DNA of 64,000 nt, from the NCBI RefSeq assembly GCF_017875645.1, contig NZ_JAGGMR010000001.1:3038001-3102000 (forward strand), given 5' to 3'. Made by a program: the position numbers and the translations under genes. The notes below the pieces were generated by a model, which did no database searches, was not told the origin of the DNA, and worked only from the letters and a program-made list of their open reading frames with translations. This stretch comes from Nocardia goodfellowii. Its GTDB lineage: Bacteria; Actinomycetota; Actinomycetes; Mycobacteriales; Mycobacteriaceae. This document shows, one piece after another, positions 1 to 8,536 of this stretch (its first letter is position 1; every line of letters begins with the position of its first letter).

Positions 1-379
1 GCACCGGAGGACGTGCCTGCAGGATCGTCACGGCGTCGCCGGCATCGATCACGCTGAGATTGGCCGTGATCTTGATCCCCGCTGCCAGCGCGTACATGTG
101 CGGAGCGGCGGAATCGATGCCGAGCCGGGTCAGCGCCGGGCGCGCCAGAGTCGCCAGGCCCTGGCCCACGCGATAGCGATCGGTAGCCGGATCCTGCTCC
201 AGCAGCCGCCCGCGCACCAACGCCTGGGCCAGCCGATGCGCGGTGCTCACCGGCACCCCGGCCAGGTGAGCGAGCTCACTGAGGGAGAACTCGGGGTCCT
301 CGCCCTCGAAACAATTGAGCAGATGAATGGCTCGCTCGACGGCTTGTGACCCCGAACGAGGCTGATCGGTACTGGTCAT
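1..379 (-). CDS. IclR-family transcriptional regulator (N-terminal part)
   Basis: The complement reads from an ATG at 379 through the left edge, so only the first ~126 residues are present. The N-terminal winged helix-turn-helix is typical of IclR regulators: QAVERAIHLLNCF, then SLSELAHLAGVPVSTAHRLAQAL, then a wing ending near DRYRVGQGL. The effector-binding domain starts at the edge. IclR proteins usually repress or activate small-molecule catabolic operons, but the target is not visible here because the next gene on the left is outside the window. The family assignment rests on the HTH alone and is fairly safe. Confidence 0.85.
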   Translation of the reverse strand, partial: MTSTDQPRSGSQAVERAIHLLNCFEGEDPEFSLSELAHLAGVPVSTAHRLAQALVRGRLLEQDPATDRYRVGQGLATLARPALTRLGIDSAAPHMYALAAGIKITANLSVIDAGDAVTILQARPPV

Positions 380-525
380 GGGTAGAGCCTCGGCGCTCGG
401 GCCCGCGCTGCACAGGGTTAGACGCCCGATGCATCTAATTGGGTCGACGTCCAACAAGCGCCCCGCACGGGTACTGCAGCCCGGCCGAGGTCTACGTTGA
501 GCATCTGAACAGCCCGATTTGCGGT

Positions 526-1029
526 TCAGCTGTCGGACCTGGTCCAGGTCAGGTATTCGGCCTCACGGGACGGTGTGCCGTTCCACGGATGCTCCCGGAA
601 GCCCTCGTCGCGCAGTTCGGTCCGGCTCGGGAGGTGAGCGCAGACGCAGGCAATGGTCAATGTGGCTGTGCGGGAACCGAGTTCGTCGGCCTTGAGGTCG
701 TGGGCCAGGCCGGTGGCGACCGGAAGGAGGTCGTTCATCGTCGCCGTGCCCGGCAGGCAGAGGTCGAGATACAAGTCGACCAAGCCCGGTCGCCCGGGCG
801 ACACGGCCGATCTTCCCGCGGCTATGCGGACATCCGATGGGAGGCGGGTGCGCTGCATGAATGTCGAAAGGTCGAAACCGGCGATCGTCTGTGGACCGGT
901 CACAAATTTGCCCTGGCACGCCAGAACGGTCTGTGGAGGCTCGGGCGCGGTGGTGTCGTCGGGCAGCTGGCAGGCGGCGACCAGCGTCGCCGCGAGGATC
1001 GAGATCAAGGCTGTCGCACGTCGTCTCAT
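526..1029 (-). CDS. Putative secreted lipoprotein, unknown function
   Basis: 167 residues starting MRRRATALISILAATLVAACQLP. The charged start, hydrophobic stretch and LVAAC lipobox predict a type II signal peptide with lipidation at Cys20 and anchoring on the outer face of the membrane. The mature part contains five or more further cysteines (for example LDLCLPG and IACVCAHL), which suggests disulfide bonding. It resembles the many small actinobacterial cell-envelope lipoproteins, but no family can be named. It is transcribed away from the gene at 1078, leaving a 48-nt divergent gap. Confidence 0.7.
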   Translation of the reverse strand: MRRRATALISILAATLVAACQLPDDTTAPEPPQTVLACQGKFVTGPQTIAGFDLSTFMQRTRLPSDVRIAAGRSAVSPGRPGLVDLYLDLCLPGTATMNDLLPVATGLAHDLKADELGSRTATLTIACVCAHLPSRTELRDEGFREHPWNGTPSREAEYLTWTRSDS

Positions 1030-1077
1030 CGGAAAATGATGCTAGTGGTTCGTCACCGGGCGATGTGAGCATCGGCG

Positions 1078-1374
1078 GTGACGACGGTCCGCGCCTACTA
1101 CCCGGGTGATGATTGGTTCGTTGTCGGTGCCGACCGCGCGGCCGCCATCGCGGCGCTGCATGCGGAATTCGACCGGCGGATCCAAGATCCGGCGTATGTG
1201 GCCGAGCATTGGGCGCGGACCCAGCGTCATCTGAATGGTGAGGTCACTCCAGGTTTCGAGGTCCGCGAGCTCAGCACCGAGGAGTACGAGCGACGGACCA
1301 CCGACAGCGCCTTTCAGCGCAAAGACGACGTGTCCGCGGGCGCGGGGCGTGTTCGAATGCGGTATGAACACTGA
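1078..1374 (+). CDS. Hypothetical protein, possibly coupled to the HAD-like gene
   Basis: 98 residues from a GTG start (MTTVRAYYPG). No family is recognised. The protein is acidic, with aromatic residues near the start (YYPGDDWFVV) and an alpha-helical middle (AAAIAALHAEFDRRI). Its 3' end overlaps the ATG of the next gene by 11 nt in another frame, which suggests translational coupling. The last ~25 residues are Arg-rich and low in complexity, so the reading frame may be less reliable there. Confidence 0.5.
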   Translation: MTTVRAYYPGDDWFVVGADRAAAIAALHAEFDRRIQDPAYVAEHWARTQRHLNGEVTPGFEVRELSTEEYERRTTDSAFQRKDDVSAGAGRVRMRYEH

Positions 1375-1873
1375 TGTAATACCTCGCCTGGGCGTGGATT
1401 TCGGGCGAGTGATCCAAGGGGCACTGTTGGAACCGGGGGACGCCGATACGGTTTTCCTCGACGGAGGTTTTGCCGAGGCGATGCGAACACCGCCCAGTCC
1501 CAATGCCTTTGAAGTCCTGACTCGGCTGGTGACGCGGTTCGAGGGGCGGGTCTGGGTGATTTCCAAGTGTGGGCCGAGAGTGCGGGAGCGGACGCGGCAG
1601 TGGCTCGACCAGCACGAGTTCTACGCCCGCACCGGGGTGCCGGAAGACAACGTGCGCTTCTGCCTGGAACGTGCCGACAAAGCGGGGCACTGTGCCGAGT
1701 TGGGGATCACCCACATGATCGACGACCGGATCGAAGTGCATCGGGCGCTGCGCGGGCTGGTCCCGTATCTCTATCTTTTCGGAGCGCAGAGCAAACCGGT
1801 TCCCGACTGGGTTCGGCACGTACCTACCTGGGACGATGCCGAATCGTCCATCGTCGCGACGCTGCCGGACTGA
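1364..1873 (+). CDS. HAD-like hydrolase-fold protein
   Basis: 169 residues from ATG 1364, preferred to upstream in-frame starts because the family-like sequence begins at PRLGVDFGRVIQG. That is HAD motif I, but the second Asp is replaced by Gly (DFG). Further on are VWVISKCGPRVRERTRQWL and THMIDDRIEVHRAL, which match motifs II and III/IV of this HAD subgroup. Members are generally annotated as HAD hydrolases of unknown substrate. The missing second Asp argues against a standard phosphatase mechanism. Confidence is good for the fold and low for activity. Confidence 0.65.
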   Translation: MNTDVIPRLGVDFGRVIQGALLEPGDADTVFLDGGFAEAMRTPPSPNAFEVLTRLVTRFEGRVWVISKCGPRVRERTRQWLDQHEFYARTGVPEDNVRFCLERADKAGHCAELGITHMIDDRIEVHRALRGLVPYLYLFGAQSKPVPDWVRHVPTWDDAESSIVATLPD

Positions 1874-1900
1874 GCGGAGTCACCGGACGTGGTGAGCGTG

Positions 1901-1942
1901 TTCTCGGATACATGTATCCTTCTCGAGGATGCATTCGCATCC
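1901..1942. repeat. Tandem palindromes in the mgtE upstream region
   Basis: Two adjacent inverted repeats. The first is the perfect 14-bp palindrome GGATACATGTATCC (1906-1919); the second has arms GGATGC and GCATCC around ATTC (1927-1942). Each is preceded by TTCTCG, so the pair also forms a direct repeat about 20 bp apart. They lie just after the HAD-like gene and 74 bp before the mgtE leader ORF. They could be a regulator-binding pair for the mgtE transcript or, less likely, a terminator, as no T-run follows. Confidence 0.45.
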
Positions 1943-2015
1943 GTTCAACGTTTTCCGGGTAGCGACGCGTAGACCGTCCGGGTCCGCGGCACGACGAGCA
2001 GGAGGTGGGTCGCCA

Positions 2016-2072
2016 ATGCGCAGTGAACCTCCGAGTCGAAGGCCGCGCGGCGCCGCCCCCTCGCATCTCTAG
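2016..2072 (+). CDS. Putative proline-rich leader peptide upstream of mgtE
   Basis: A short ORF of 18 codons, MRSEPPSRRPRGAAPSHL, ending in TAG. It is preceded by an unusually strong Shine-Dalgarno sequence, AGGAGG at 2000-2005, 10 nt from the ATG. Mg2+ transporter genes in enterobacteria (mgtL before mgtA) are controlled by short leader peptides whose Pro and acidic residues destabilise the ribosome at low Mg2+. This peptide has Glu-Pro-Pro near its start followed by Arg-Arg-Pro, a similar composition. The remaining 122 nt to mgtE would be the expression platform. The RBS and frame are visible; the regulatory role is inferred. Confidence 0.5.
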   Translation: MRSEPPSRRPRGAAPSHL

Positions 2073-2194
2073 TTCTCTCGCGACATCCGGGCCGGCGCCA
2101 CGCGGTGTGAAGTATTCGACCTCACATCTCACTCCCGCAGGGCTTTCTCCGCTCCCGCCCTTCGGGCCCGCCGCTCCCCGTGCGAGGAACACTC

Positions 2195-3574
2195 ATGTCG
2201 CCGACCGATCTGATCGAAGCACGCCCCCAGATCGACAGCCTCACGCTGTCGGAATCCCTCCAGGACATTGTCGACAGCCACCGCGTCGACGTTGCCCAGG
2301 AGTGGCTCGACAACCATCCGCCGCACCTCATCGCCGACCAGCTCGCCCGCATGGACGCCGTGCAGGCCGTCGTGGCGTTCCGGTTGCTCGACAAGGACGC
2401 GGCGCTCACGGTGTTCGAGGAACTCGAGCCGGTCGACCAGCAGCAGATCCTGCAGGGACTGCGCGATCAGAGTTTCCGTGAACTCGTCGAGGAGATGGCG
2501 CCCGACGATCGGGCCCGCATGCTGCGCGAAGCGCCCGCGAAGGTCGCCAAGAAGGTGCTCGCCGGGCTGAGTCCGCGCGAGCGCCGGATGACCGCCGCGC
2601 TGCTCGGCTACCCCGAGGGCTCGGCGGGCCAGTACATGACTCCCGAGGTGGTCGCGCTGCCGCGCAACCTCTCGGTCGCCGAGGCGCTGGCCATGGTCCG
2701 CGCCAAGGGCGCGAGCGCGGAAACCGTCTACACCCTGCCCGTGGTGGACGGCGGCCGCCGGCTCACCGGCATCGTCGAACTGCGCGAACTGGTGCTGGCG
2801 GAACCCGGCACCATGGTTTCCGAGCTCGTCGTCACCGAACCCGCGTTCGCCCGGGCCACCGACGCCGCGGAGAAGGCGGCCCGGTTGATGCGCGAGACCA
2901 ACGACATCAACCTGCCGGTCGTGGACAGCGAAGACCGGTTGGTCGGCCTGCTCACCATCGACGACGCGGTCGAGGTCATCGAGGCCGCCGACAGCGAGGA
3001 CGTGGCCCGCCAGGCCGGCTCCGCGCCATGGGAGGGCCACTACATGGCGGCCGGTGTCTTCCAGCTGGCCCGCTACCGCGCCCTCTGGCTGATGCTGCTG
3101 CTGTTCGCCGCCACCTTGACGGTCAGTGTCACCGACTTCTTCGCCGGAACCCTCGAGCAGGCCGCGCACCTGGCACTGTTCATCCCGTTGCTGATCGGCG
3201 CGGGCGGCAACGCGGGGGCCCAAGCGGCCACCGCCTGTGTCCGCGCTCTCGCCGTGGGCGAGGTCCGCGTGTCCGACCTGTTCAAAGTGATCTGGCGGGA
3301 ATGTCGCGTCGGCCTGGTCCTCGGATCCCTTTTGGCCAGTGCGGGTTTGGTGATCGGCGCCCTGTTCGTCGGCCCGGGGGTGGCCGCCGTCGTAGCCATC
3401 ACCCTGGTCCTCATCTGCGGCTGGGCCGCCACCATCGGCGGCACCATGCCGCTGGTGGCGAAGAAACTCCGCATCGACCCCGCCGTCGTCTCCGCGCCCA
3501 TGGTCACCACGCTGGTCGACGCCACCGGCCTGATCATCTACTTCACCACCGCCAAACTGGTCCTCGGCATCTGA
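2195..3574 (+). CDS. mgtE: MgtE magnesium channel/transporter
   Basis: 459 residues from ATG 2195, chosen over an in-frame GTG at 2180 because GAGGAA lies 7 nt before it. Domain order is that of MgtE. The N-terminal superhelical domain (about 1-130, with LLDKDAALTVFEEL and LRDQSFRELVEEM) is followed by two CBS domains (about 135-255, PVVDGGRRLTGIVELREL and PVVDSEDRLVGLLTIDD) that bind Mg2+ and gate the channel. The C-terminal membrane domain has about five helices and the signature PLLIGAGGNAGAQAATACVRAL. It imports Mg2+ across the plasma membrane. The 321-nt leader with a short peptide ORF suggests post-transcriptional control. Confidence 0.93.
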   Translation: MSPTDLIEARPQIDSLTLSESLQDIVDSHRVDVAQEWLDNHPPHLIADQLARMDAVQAVVAFRLLDKDAALTVFEELEPVDQQQILQGLRDQSFRELVEEMAPDDRARMLREAPAKVAKKVLAGLSPRERRMTAALLGYPEGSAGQYMTPEVVALPRNLSVAEALAMVRAKGASAETVYTLPVVDGGRRLTGIVELRELVLAEPGTMVSELVVTEPAFARATDAAEKAARLMRETNDINLPVVDSEDRLVGLLTIDDAVEVIEAADSEDVARQAGSAPWEGHYMAAGVFQLARYRALWLMLLLFAATLTVSVTDFFAGTLEQAAHLALFIPLLIGAGGNAGAQAATACVRALAVGEVRVSDLFKVIWRECRVGLVLGSLLASAGLVIGALFVGPGVAAVVAITLVLICGWAATIGGTMPLVAKKLRIDPAVVSAPMVTTLVDATGLIIYFTTAKLVLGI

Positions 3575-3651
3575 CCGCTTCGCATACCGGCTTGCGCTAG
3601 TGCCTACGGCGGACCGGGCAGCCTATTGCCCTGCTGATCGCCTCTGGCCTA

Positions 3652-3668
3652 AGCCATATCCAGTGGCT
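3652..3668. promoter_or_regulatory. Palindrome AGCCA-N7-TGGCT before the first duplicated gene
   Basis: AGCCA, seven bases, TGGCT, ending 49 nt before the ATG at 3718. The same arms, spacing and distance recur before the paralogous gene (4094-4110), while the central seven bases differ. This supports conservation of a protein-binding site or promoter element rather than chance. Confidence 0.45.
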
Positions 3669-3717
3669 ACGGTTCGGGCATCAATGCATGCACCGTCGGA
3701 TGCAGGAGGGCTCGACC

Positions 3718-3984
3718 ATGGAGGACGCAGGTAAGTCGGAGGCCGAACGGTTGGCCGAAGTCGATGATTGGCAAGCGTTTCGGAGCGAAGTCGACGCGTG
3801 GGCGTTCGACGAAATAGAGTCGCGCCTTCGCGACTTGCGGCTGAAACTGCACGAGTCCGACCCGCCGGCCAGCCGCGACAGTATCCGTTCCGATGTCGAG
3901 GACCTCCAAGCCGTCATGTACCGCCGGCACAAACGCTTGCGCCTGTACGAACGGCAGGTCAGGTTGTCCACGAACCGCGTCTGA
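3718..3984 (+). CDS. Hypothetical protein, first of a tandem duplicate pair
   Basis: 88 residues from ATG 3718 (MEDAGKSEAERLAEV), chosen because AGGAGGG sits 7 nt upstream and because the paralogue at 4162 has the same context. It is unrecognised, charged and probably all-helical. The core pattern ERLAEVDDWQAFRSEVDAWAFDEIE is shared with the next gene (ERLAEIEQWQTFRGEVDTWAFDEIE). The duplication includes promoter and RBS (GGAGGGCTCGACCATGG in both). No catalytic motif or membrane segment is seen. Confidence 0.6.
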   Translation: MEDAGKSEAERLAEVDDWQAFRSEVDAWAFDEIESRLRDLRLKLHESDPPASRDSIRSDVEDLQAVMYRRHKRLRLYERQVRLSTNRV

Positions 3985-4093
3985 TGCGCCCGTGGGCTGA
4001 ATCAGCCTGTCCGGCAAACTGTCTCAGCGTCCAGTTCACCCGCAGCGAACATCGACAACTTGCCGCACGTTTCCCTTCTGAATCGCTGGCATA

Positions 4094-4110
4094 AGCCAGA
4101 TCAAGTGGCT
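4094..4110. promoter_or_regulatory. Palindrome AGCCA-N7-TGGCT before the second duplicated gene
   Basis: Second copy of the 17-bp dyad found at 3652-3668, here with GATCAAG in the centre and ending 51 nt before the ATG at 4162. Flanking bases TAA on the left and A on the right are also shared between the copies. Confidence 0.45.
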
Positions 4111-4161
4111 ATTGTTTCGGGCATCTGTTCGAAGTTCCACCGGATGAAGGAGGGCTCGACC

Positions 4162-4416
4162 ATGGGTAAGAACGGCAAGTTGAAGTCGGAGCGGTTAGCC
4201 GAGATCGAGCAATGGCAGACGTTCCGGGGAGAGGTCGACACCTGGGCGTTCGACGAAATCGAGAACCGTCTCGGCGACTTGTTCATGAAGGTGGAGCATC
4301 GCCACGACCCGCCGCCCGACCTCGAGAGCATCAGCTCGGACGTGCAGGACATACTGGGTATCGCCCGCCGACGCCGCGCCCGTATGCGCCTGTATCCAGG
4401 GCGGGCCACCGAATGA
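4162..4416 (+). CDS. Hypothetical protein, second of the tandem duplicate pair
   Basis: 84 residues from ATG 4162 with GGAGGG 7 nt upstream. It aligns along its length with the protein at 3718, with about half the residues identical. Conserved positions cluster in the first half (SERLAEI, FRGEV, TWAFDEIENRLGDL) and around the DPP-LESISSDVQD segment. The stop codon overlaps the start of the coiled-coil gene at 4413 by 4 nt (ATGA), so this copy is translationally coupled to a partner and the first copy is not. Function unknown. Confidence 0.6.
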   Translation: MGKNGKLKSERLAEIEQWQTFRGEVDTWAFDEIENRLGDLFMKVEHRHDPPPDLESISSDVQDILGIARRRRARMRLYPGRATE

Positions 4417-4892
4417 ACAACGGTCAGGACGGTGTACCGAAACGGCTGCTCAATGCCGAGGAGAAGATCCAGAAGCTCGAAGTCCGGCTGGATGAGGTGA
4501 TCGTCCTGGATACTCATACCGTGACCGCCATCAATGAGGAGTTTTCGAAGGTTCACTCCGGTATTGCCGGAGTGCGAGCCGGTATCGGCGGTGACCTGGA
4601 CGGCACCCTGCAAGGTCGATCGGTGCTGTCGCGACTGACGTCGATCGATACCGGCATCGACAACTTGGCGAAACGGCAGGATCTGCTGACACGTCGCCAG
4701 AACCGCGTCGAGGAACATCTCAAGTCGGTGGATGCGAATATGGCGACCCTGACCAAAGATGTCGGCGAACTCAAGGGGGATGTCGGCGAACTCAAACGGG
4801 ATGTCGGCGAACTCAAGGGGGATGTCGGCTCGCTGGCAGCGGGCATGGTCGAGGTCCTGCGGATCCTTCGGAGTCGCGGCGACGATAGTTGA
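4413..4892 (+). CDS. Coiled-coil protein with exact heptad repeats
   Basis: 159 residues, start overlapping the previous stop by ATGA. The N-terminus is helical (AEEKIQKLEVRLDEVIVLDTHTV) and the middle is Gly-rich around GIAGVRAGIGGDL. The C-terminal part carries repeated heptads DVGELKG/DVGELKR with Val and Leu at a/d spacing, which predicts an extended parallel coiled coil. This layout resembles small actinobacterial coiled-coil proteins near toxin or scaffold genes, but no family is assigned. Coupling to the duplicated gene suggests the products interact. A strong hairpin terminator follows. Confidence 0.65.
   Translation: MNNGQDGVPKRLLNAEEKIQKLEVRLDEVIVLDTHTVTAINEEFSKVHSGIAGVRAGIGGDLDGTLQGRSVLSRLTSIDTGIDNLAKRQDLLTRRQNRVEEHLKSVDANMATLTKDVGELKGDVGELKRDVGELKGDVGSLAAGMVEVLRILRSRGDDS
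4758..4841 (+). repeat. 21-bp in-frame tandem repeat (about four copies)
   Basis: Copies begin at 4758, 4779, 4800 and 4821, each starting GATGTCGGCGAACTC or a close variant. The exact 21-nt period keeps the heptad frame, so slippage would change coiled-coil length by whole heptads without a frameshift. Confidence 0.85.
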
Positions 4893-4900
4893 GTTCGAGC

Positions 4901-4930
4901 GGTGCTGCTGCCTGTGTCGGCGGCAGCACC
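4901..4930 (+). terminator. Hairpin terminator after the coiled-coil gene
   Basis: A 12-bp stem (GGTGCTGCTGCC with GGCGGCAGCACC, one T-G pair) around a 6-nt loop, 8 nt after the stop at 4892. There is no long T-run, as is common in high-GC actinobacteria. Confidence 0.7.
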
Positions 4931-4969
4931 AACTCGGCGACTGGCTTTGTAGCGCAGCGCAAAACGACG

Positions 4970-4993
4970 AAGGCCCCGCCGGAGCGGGGCCTT
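4970..4993. terminator. Hairpin terminator after nrdF
   Basis: A perfect 10-bp stem, AAGGCCCCGC with GCGGGGCCTT, and a CGGA tetraloop. It lies 15 nt beyond the nrdF stop on the minus strand. With the hairpin at 4901 it separates two convergent transcripts. Confidence 0.75.
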
Positions 4994-5008
4994 CTCGGAA
5001 TCAAGGGA

Positions 5009-6073
<1,065 letters not shown>

Positions 6074-6374
6074 CGCAGCGGGTGTAAGTCACCTATGCCG
6101 TGAATGGCGGTGACCACCGCGTGCGGCTCCCTATTGTGCGGTACGGGCTCGGGGGTGGATGCGGCGGTCCGGAGGGCCCGGATCGATCGCCTGCAGTTTG
6201 CCGGTTCGAGTCGCCTGGAGTGGGGAGGTGGTCGGTGCGCCGCCTGCCGGTTTGCCGGACCTCGAGGCCGGTGTCGGCGTGGGAGGTAAAGCGGGATGGA
6301 CCGTTCATCGTTCGGCCTGGAATGTCGGATCTCACACGTACGATCAGGCGATACGCAGACCGAGGGGGACTGTG
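6074..6374. other. Intergenic region before the MMPL gene
   Basis: About 300 nt between the NrdR boxes and the MMPL start. Open frames here are GC-rich chance frames with no recognisable protein and no ribosome binding site. Apart from GAGGGGGA at 6363-6370, the RBS of the next gene, nothing was identified. Confidence 0.5.
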
Positions 6375-8495
6375 ATGCCCGCACCGACCGACCCGGACAT
6401 GACCGATCCGCTGGGCACACTCGCGCGAATTCCGTGTGGTCGCCGCGCCAAATGGGTCGTGCTCGGCGTCTGGATCATCGCGCTGCTCGCCCTCGCGCCG
6501 TTCGCGGGCAAACTCACCGGCGCCCAGCAGAACGACAGCGTCACCTGGCTGCCCGACAGCGCCGAATCCACCCAGGCGTTCGAGCTCGCCGAGACCTTCG
6601 GCAACAGCGAACACGTCCCTGTGGTGCTCGTCTACGAACGCACCAGCGGCATCACCGAGGCCGACCGTGCGGCGATCGCCGCCGATGCCGCGCGCTTCGA
6701 GCAGGTCGAACACATTGTGGCCGACAAGGTGATCGGGCCGATCCAGTCGCGCGACGGCCAAGCCGTGGAGCTGCTCGCACCGATCGATATGGGCACCGAA
6801 GGCTGGAGCAGGTTGACTCCGGTCGTCGAGGAGATCAAGGCCGCCGCCGGGGAGCGGCCGGCGGGCTTGTCCTTCCACGCCACCGGCCCGGCCGGTTACG
6901 GCGCGGAATTCGGTGCGGCCTTCGAAGGCATCGACGGACTGCTGCTGTACTCCGCCGCCGCTGTGGTCGTGGTCATCCTGCTGCTCACCTACGGCCCGAT
7001 GCTGTGGGTATTGCCTTTGCTCGCAGCGGGTTTCGCGTTGGCCGTGGCCCAGGCCGCGGTCTTCGGCGCGACCGAACTCGGCCTGGTCATGAACGCGCAG
7101 AGCCAGGGCATTCTCACGGTTCTCGTCTTCGGCGCGGGTACCGACTACGCGTTGCTGCTGATCGCGCGCTATCGGGAAGAGCTACGCCGCCACGAGGACC
7201 GGCACGAGGCGATGGCGGTGGCGCTGCGCCGGGCTGGTCCGGCCGTGCTCGCCAGCGGATCGACGGTGATCGTCGCGATGCTGGCTCTGCTTGTGGCGGA
7301 GATGAATTCGACCCGCGGCATCGGCCCGGTCTGCGCCATCGGCGTCACGGTGGCGCTGCTGGCGATGCTGACGCTGTTGCCCGCTCTCCTCGTCATCGCG
7401 GGCCGCTGGATCTTCTGGCCGCGCCACCCCCGCTACGGCACCCGCGACCACACCGAGTCCGGGCTGTGGGCGCGGGTGGGGCAGTTCATCGCCGGGCGCC
7501 CGCGCATCGTGTGGATCGGTACCGCGCTGGCCCTCGGCGCACTGGCAACGGGCGCGATCGGGCTGGAAGCCAACGGCATCGCGAACAAGGACTCCTTCGT
7601 CGGCGCGTCGGACGCCGTCGACGGAACCGAGGTGCTGGAACGGCATTTCGAAGCCGGCACCGGCAATCCGGTGGTCGTCATCGGCCAGGCGGCACGGGCG
7701 GAGGCGATCACTGCCGCGCTGAAATCGACGCCCGGCATCACGACGACCACCGAGCCGGTGCGCAAGGACGGTCTGCTCTATCTGGAAGCCACACTCGCCG
7801 ACCCGCCGGACAGCCCCGCCGCCGACGCCACCGTCGACCGCGTTCGCGAAGCCGTGCACGCCGCCGACGCCGACGCCGAGGTCGGCGGGCAGACCGCCAC
7901 CGTGCTCGACATCAAACGCGCGGTGGCACAGGACAATCGGGCGATCGGGCCACTGGTGCTGGTCATCGTGATGGCCATTCTCATGCTGTTGCTGCGTTCG
8001 CTGCTCGCACCGATTCTGCTGACCGCCACCGTGGTCCTGTCGTACTTCGCGGCCCTCGGTCTGAGCCGGTGGATCTGGGAGTTGCTCGGCTTCCGTGGCG
8101 CCGACGCGGGCCTCCCGCTGATCGCCTTCGTGTTCCTGGTCGCCCTGGGCATCGACTACAACATCTTCCTGATGTCCCGGGTCCACGAGGAGGCCGGGAA
8201 ACATCGCACCCGCGCGGGCGCGCTCATCGGCCTGTCCGCCACCGGCGGCGTCATCACTTCCGCAGGGCTCGTGCTCGCGGGCACCTTCGCGGTATTCACC
8301 ACCCTGCCGGTGGTCACCTTCGCCGAGATGGGCATCCTGATCGCCGTCGGCGTCCTGCTCGACACCGTGATCGTCCGCTCGATCCTGGTCACCGCGCTGA
8401 CCCTGGACATCGGCGACAAGATCTGGTGGCCGAGCGCGTTGTCCCGGCCGCGGGCCGAGGAATCCGCGGAACGCGAGGTCAGCCTCAGCACTTGA
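6375..8495 (+). CDS. MMPL/RND-family membrane transporter
   Basis: 706 residues from ATG 6375, where the RBS GAGGGGGA ends five nt upstream. It shows the duplicated RND layout. TM1 (KWVVLGVWIIALLAL) is followed by a periplasmic loop, then five helices including the proton-relay segment GAGTDYALLLIARYREEL, a charged linker and a second half with VALGIDYNIFLMSRVHEE. Both Asp-Tyr motifs expected for proton coupling are present. MMPL proteins export lipids, siderophores or drugs across the actinobacterial membrane. The substrate cannot be predicted, and there is no adjacent MmpS or polyketide gene. Confidence 0.9.
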   Translation: MPAPTDPDMTDPLGTLARIPCGRRAKWVVLGVWIIALLALAPFAGKLTGAQQNDSVTWLPDSAESTQAFELAETFGNSEHVPVVLVYERTSGITEADRAAIAADAARFEQVEHIVADKVIGPIQSRDGQAVELLAPIDMGTEGWSRLTPVVEEIKAAAGERPAGLSFHATGPAGYGAEFGAAFEGIDGLLLYSAAAVVVVILLLTYGPMLWVLPLLAAGFALAVAQAAVFGATELGLVMNAQSQGILTVLVFGAGTDYALLLIARYREELRRHEDRHEAMAVALRRAGPAVLASGSTVIVAMLALLVAEMNSTRGIGPVCAIGVTVALLAMLTLLPALLVIAGRWIFWPRHPRYGTRDHTESGLWARVGQFIAGRPRIVWIGTALALGALATGAIGLEANGIANKDSFVGASDAVDGTEVLERHFEAGTGNPVVVIGQAARAEAITAALKSTPGITTTTEPVRKDGLLYLEATLADPPDSPAADATVDRVREAVHAADADAEVGGQTATVLDIKRAVAQDNRAIGPLVLVIVMAILMLLLRSLLAPILLTATVVLSYFAALGLSRWIWELLGFRGADAGLPLIAFVFLVALGIDYNIFLMSRVHEEAGKHRTRAGALIGLSATGGVITSAGLVLAGTFAVFTTLPVVTFAEMGILIAVGVLLDTVIVRSILVTALTLDIGDKIWWPSALSRPRAEESAEREVSLST

Positions 8496-8499
8496 GAGT

Positions 8500-8530
8500 G
8501 CGGGCCGAGCGTTGCGAGCGCCCGGCCCGC
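8500..8530. terminator. Bidirectional hairpin between MMPL and secreted-protein genes
   Basis: Stem GCGGGCCG plus GCG paired with CGC plus CGGCCCGC, with one A-C mismatch and a 7-nt loop. It occupies the 41-nt gap between convergent genes. Confidence 0.7.
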
Positions 8531-8536
8531 CGGTGT

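Noticed and set aside
1874..2194. M-box (ykoK) magnesium riboswitch before mgtE
   Set aside because: The leader has some paired segments (for example GGAGGT with ACCTCC at 2001-2030), but I cannot find the conserved M-box core pairing or loops. The short ORF is better supported.
6100..6375. Short ORFs between nrdF and the MMPL gene
   Set aside because: Gly/Arg-rich frames in both directions without RBS or recognised sequence.
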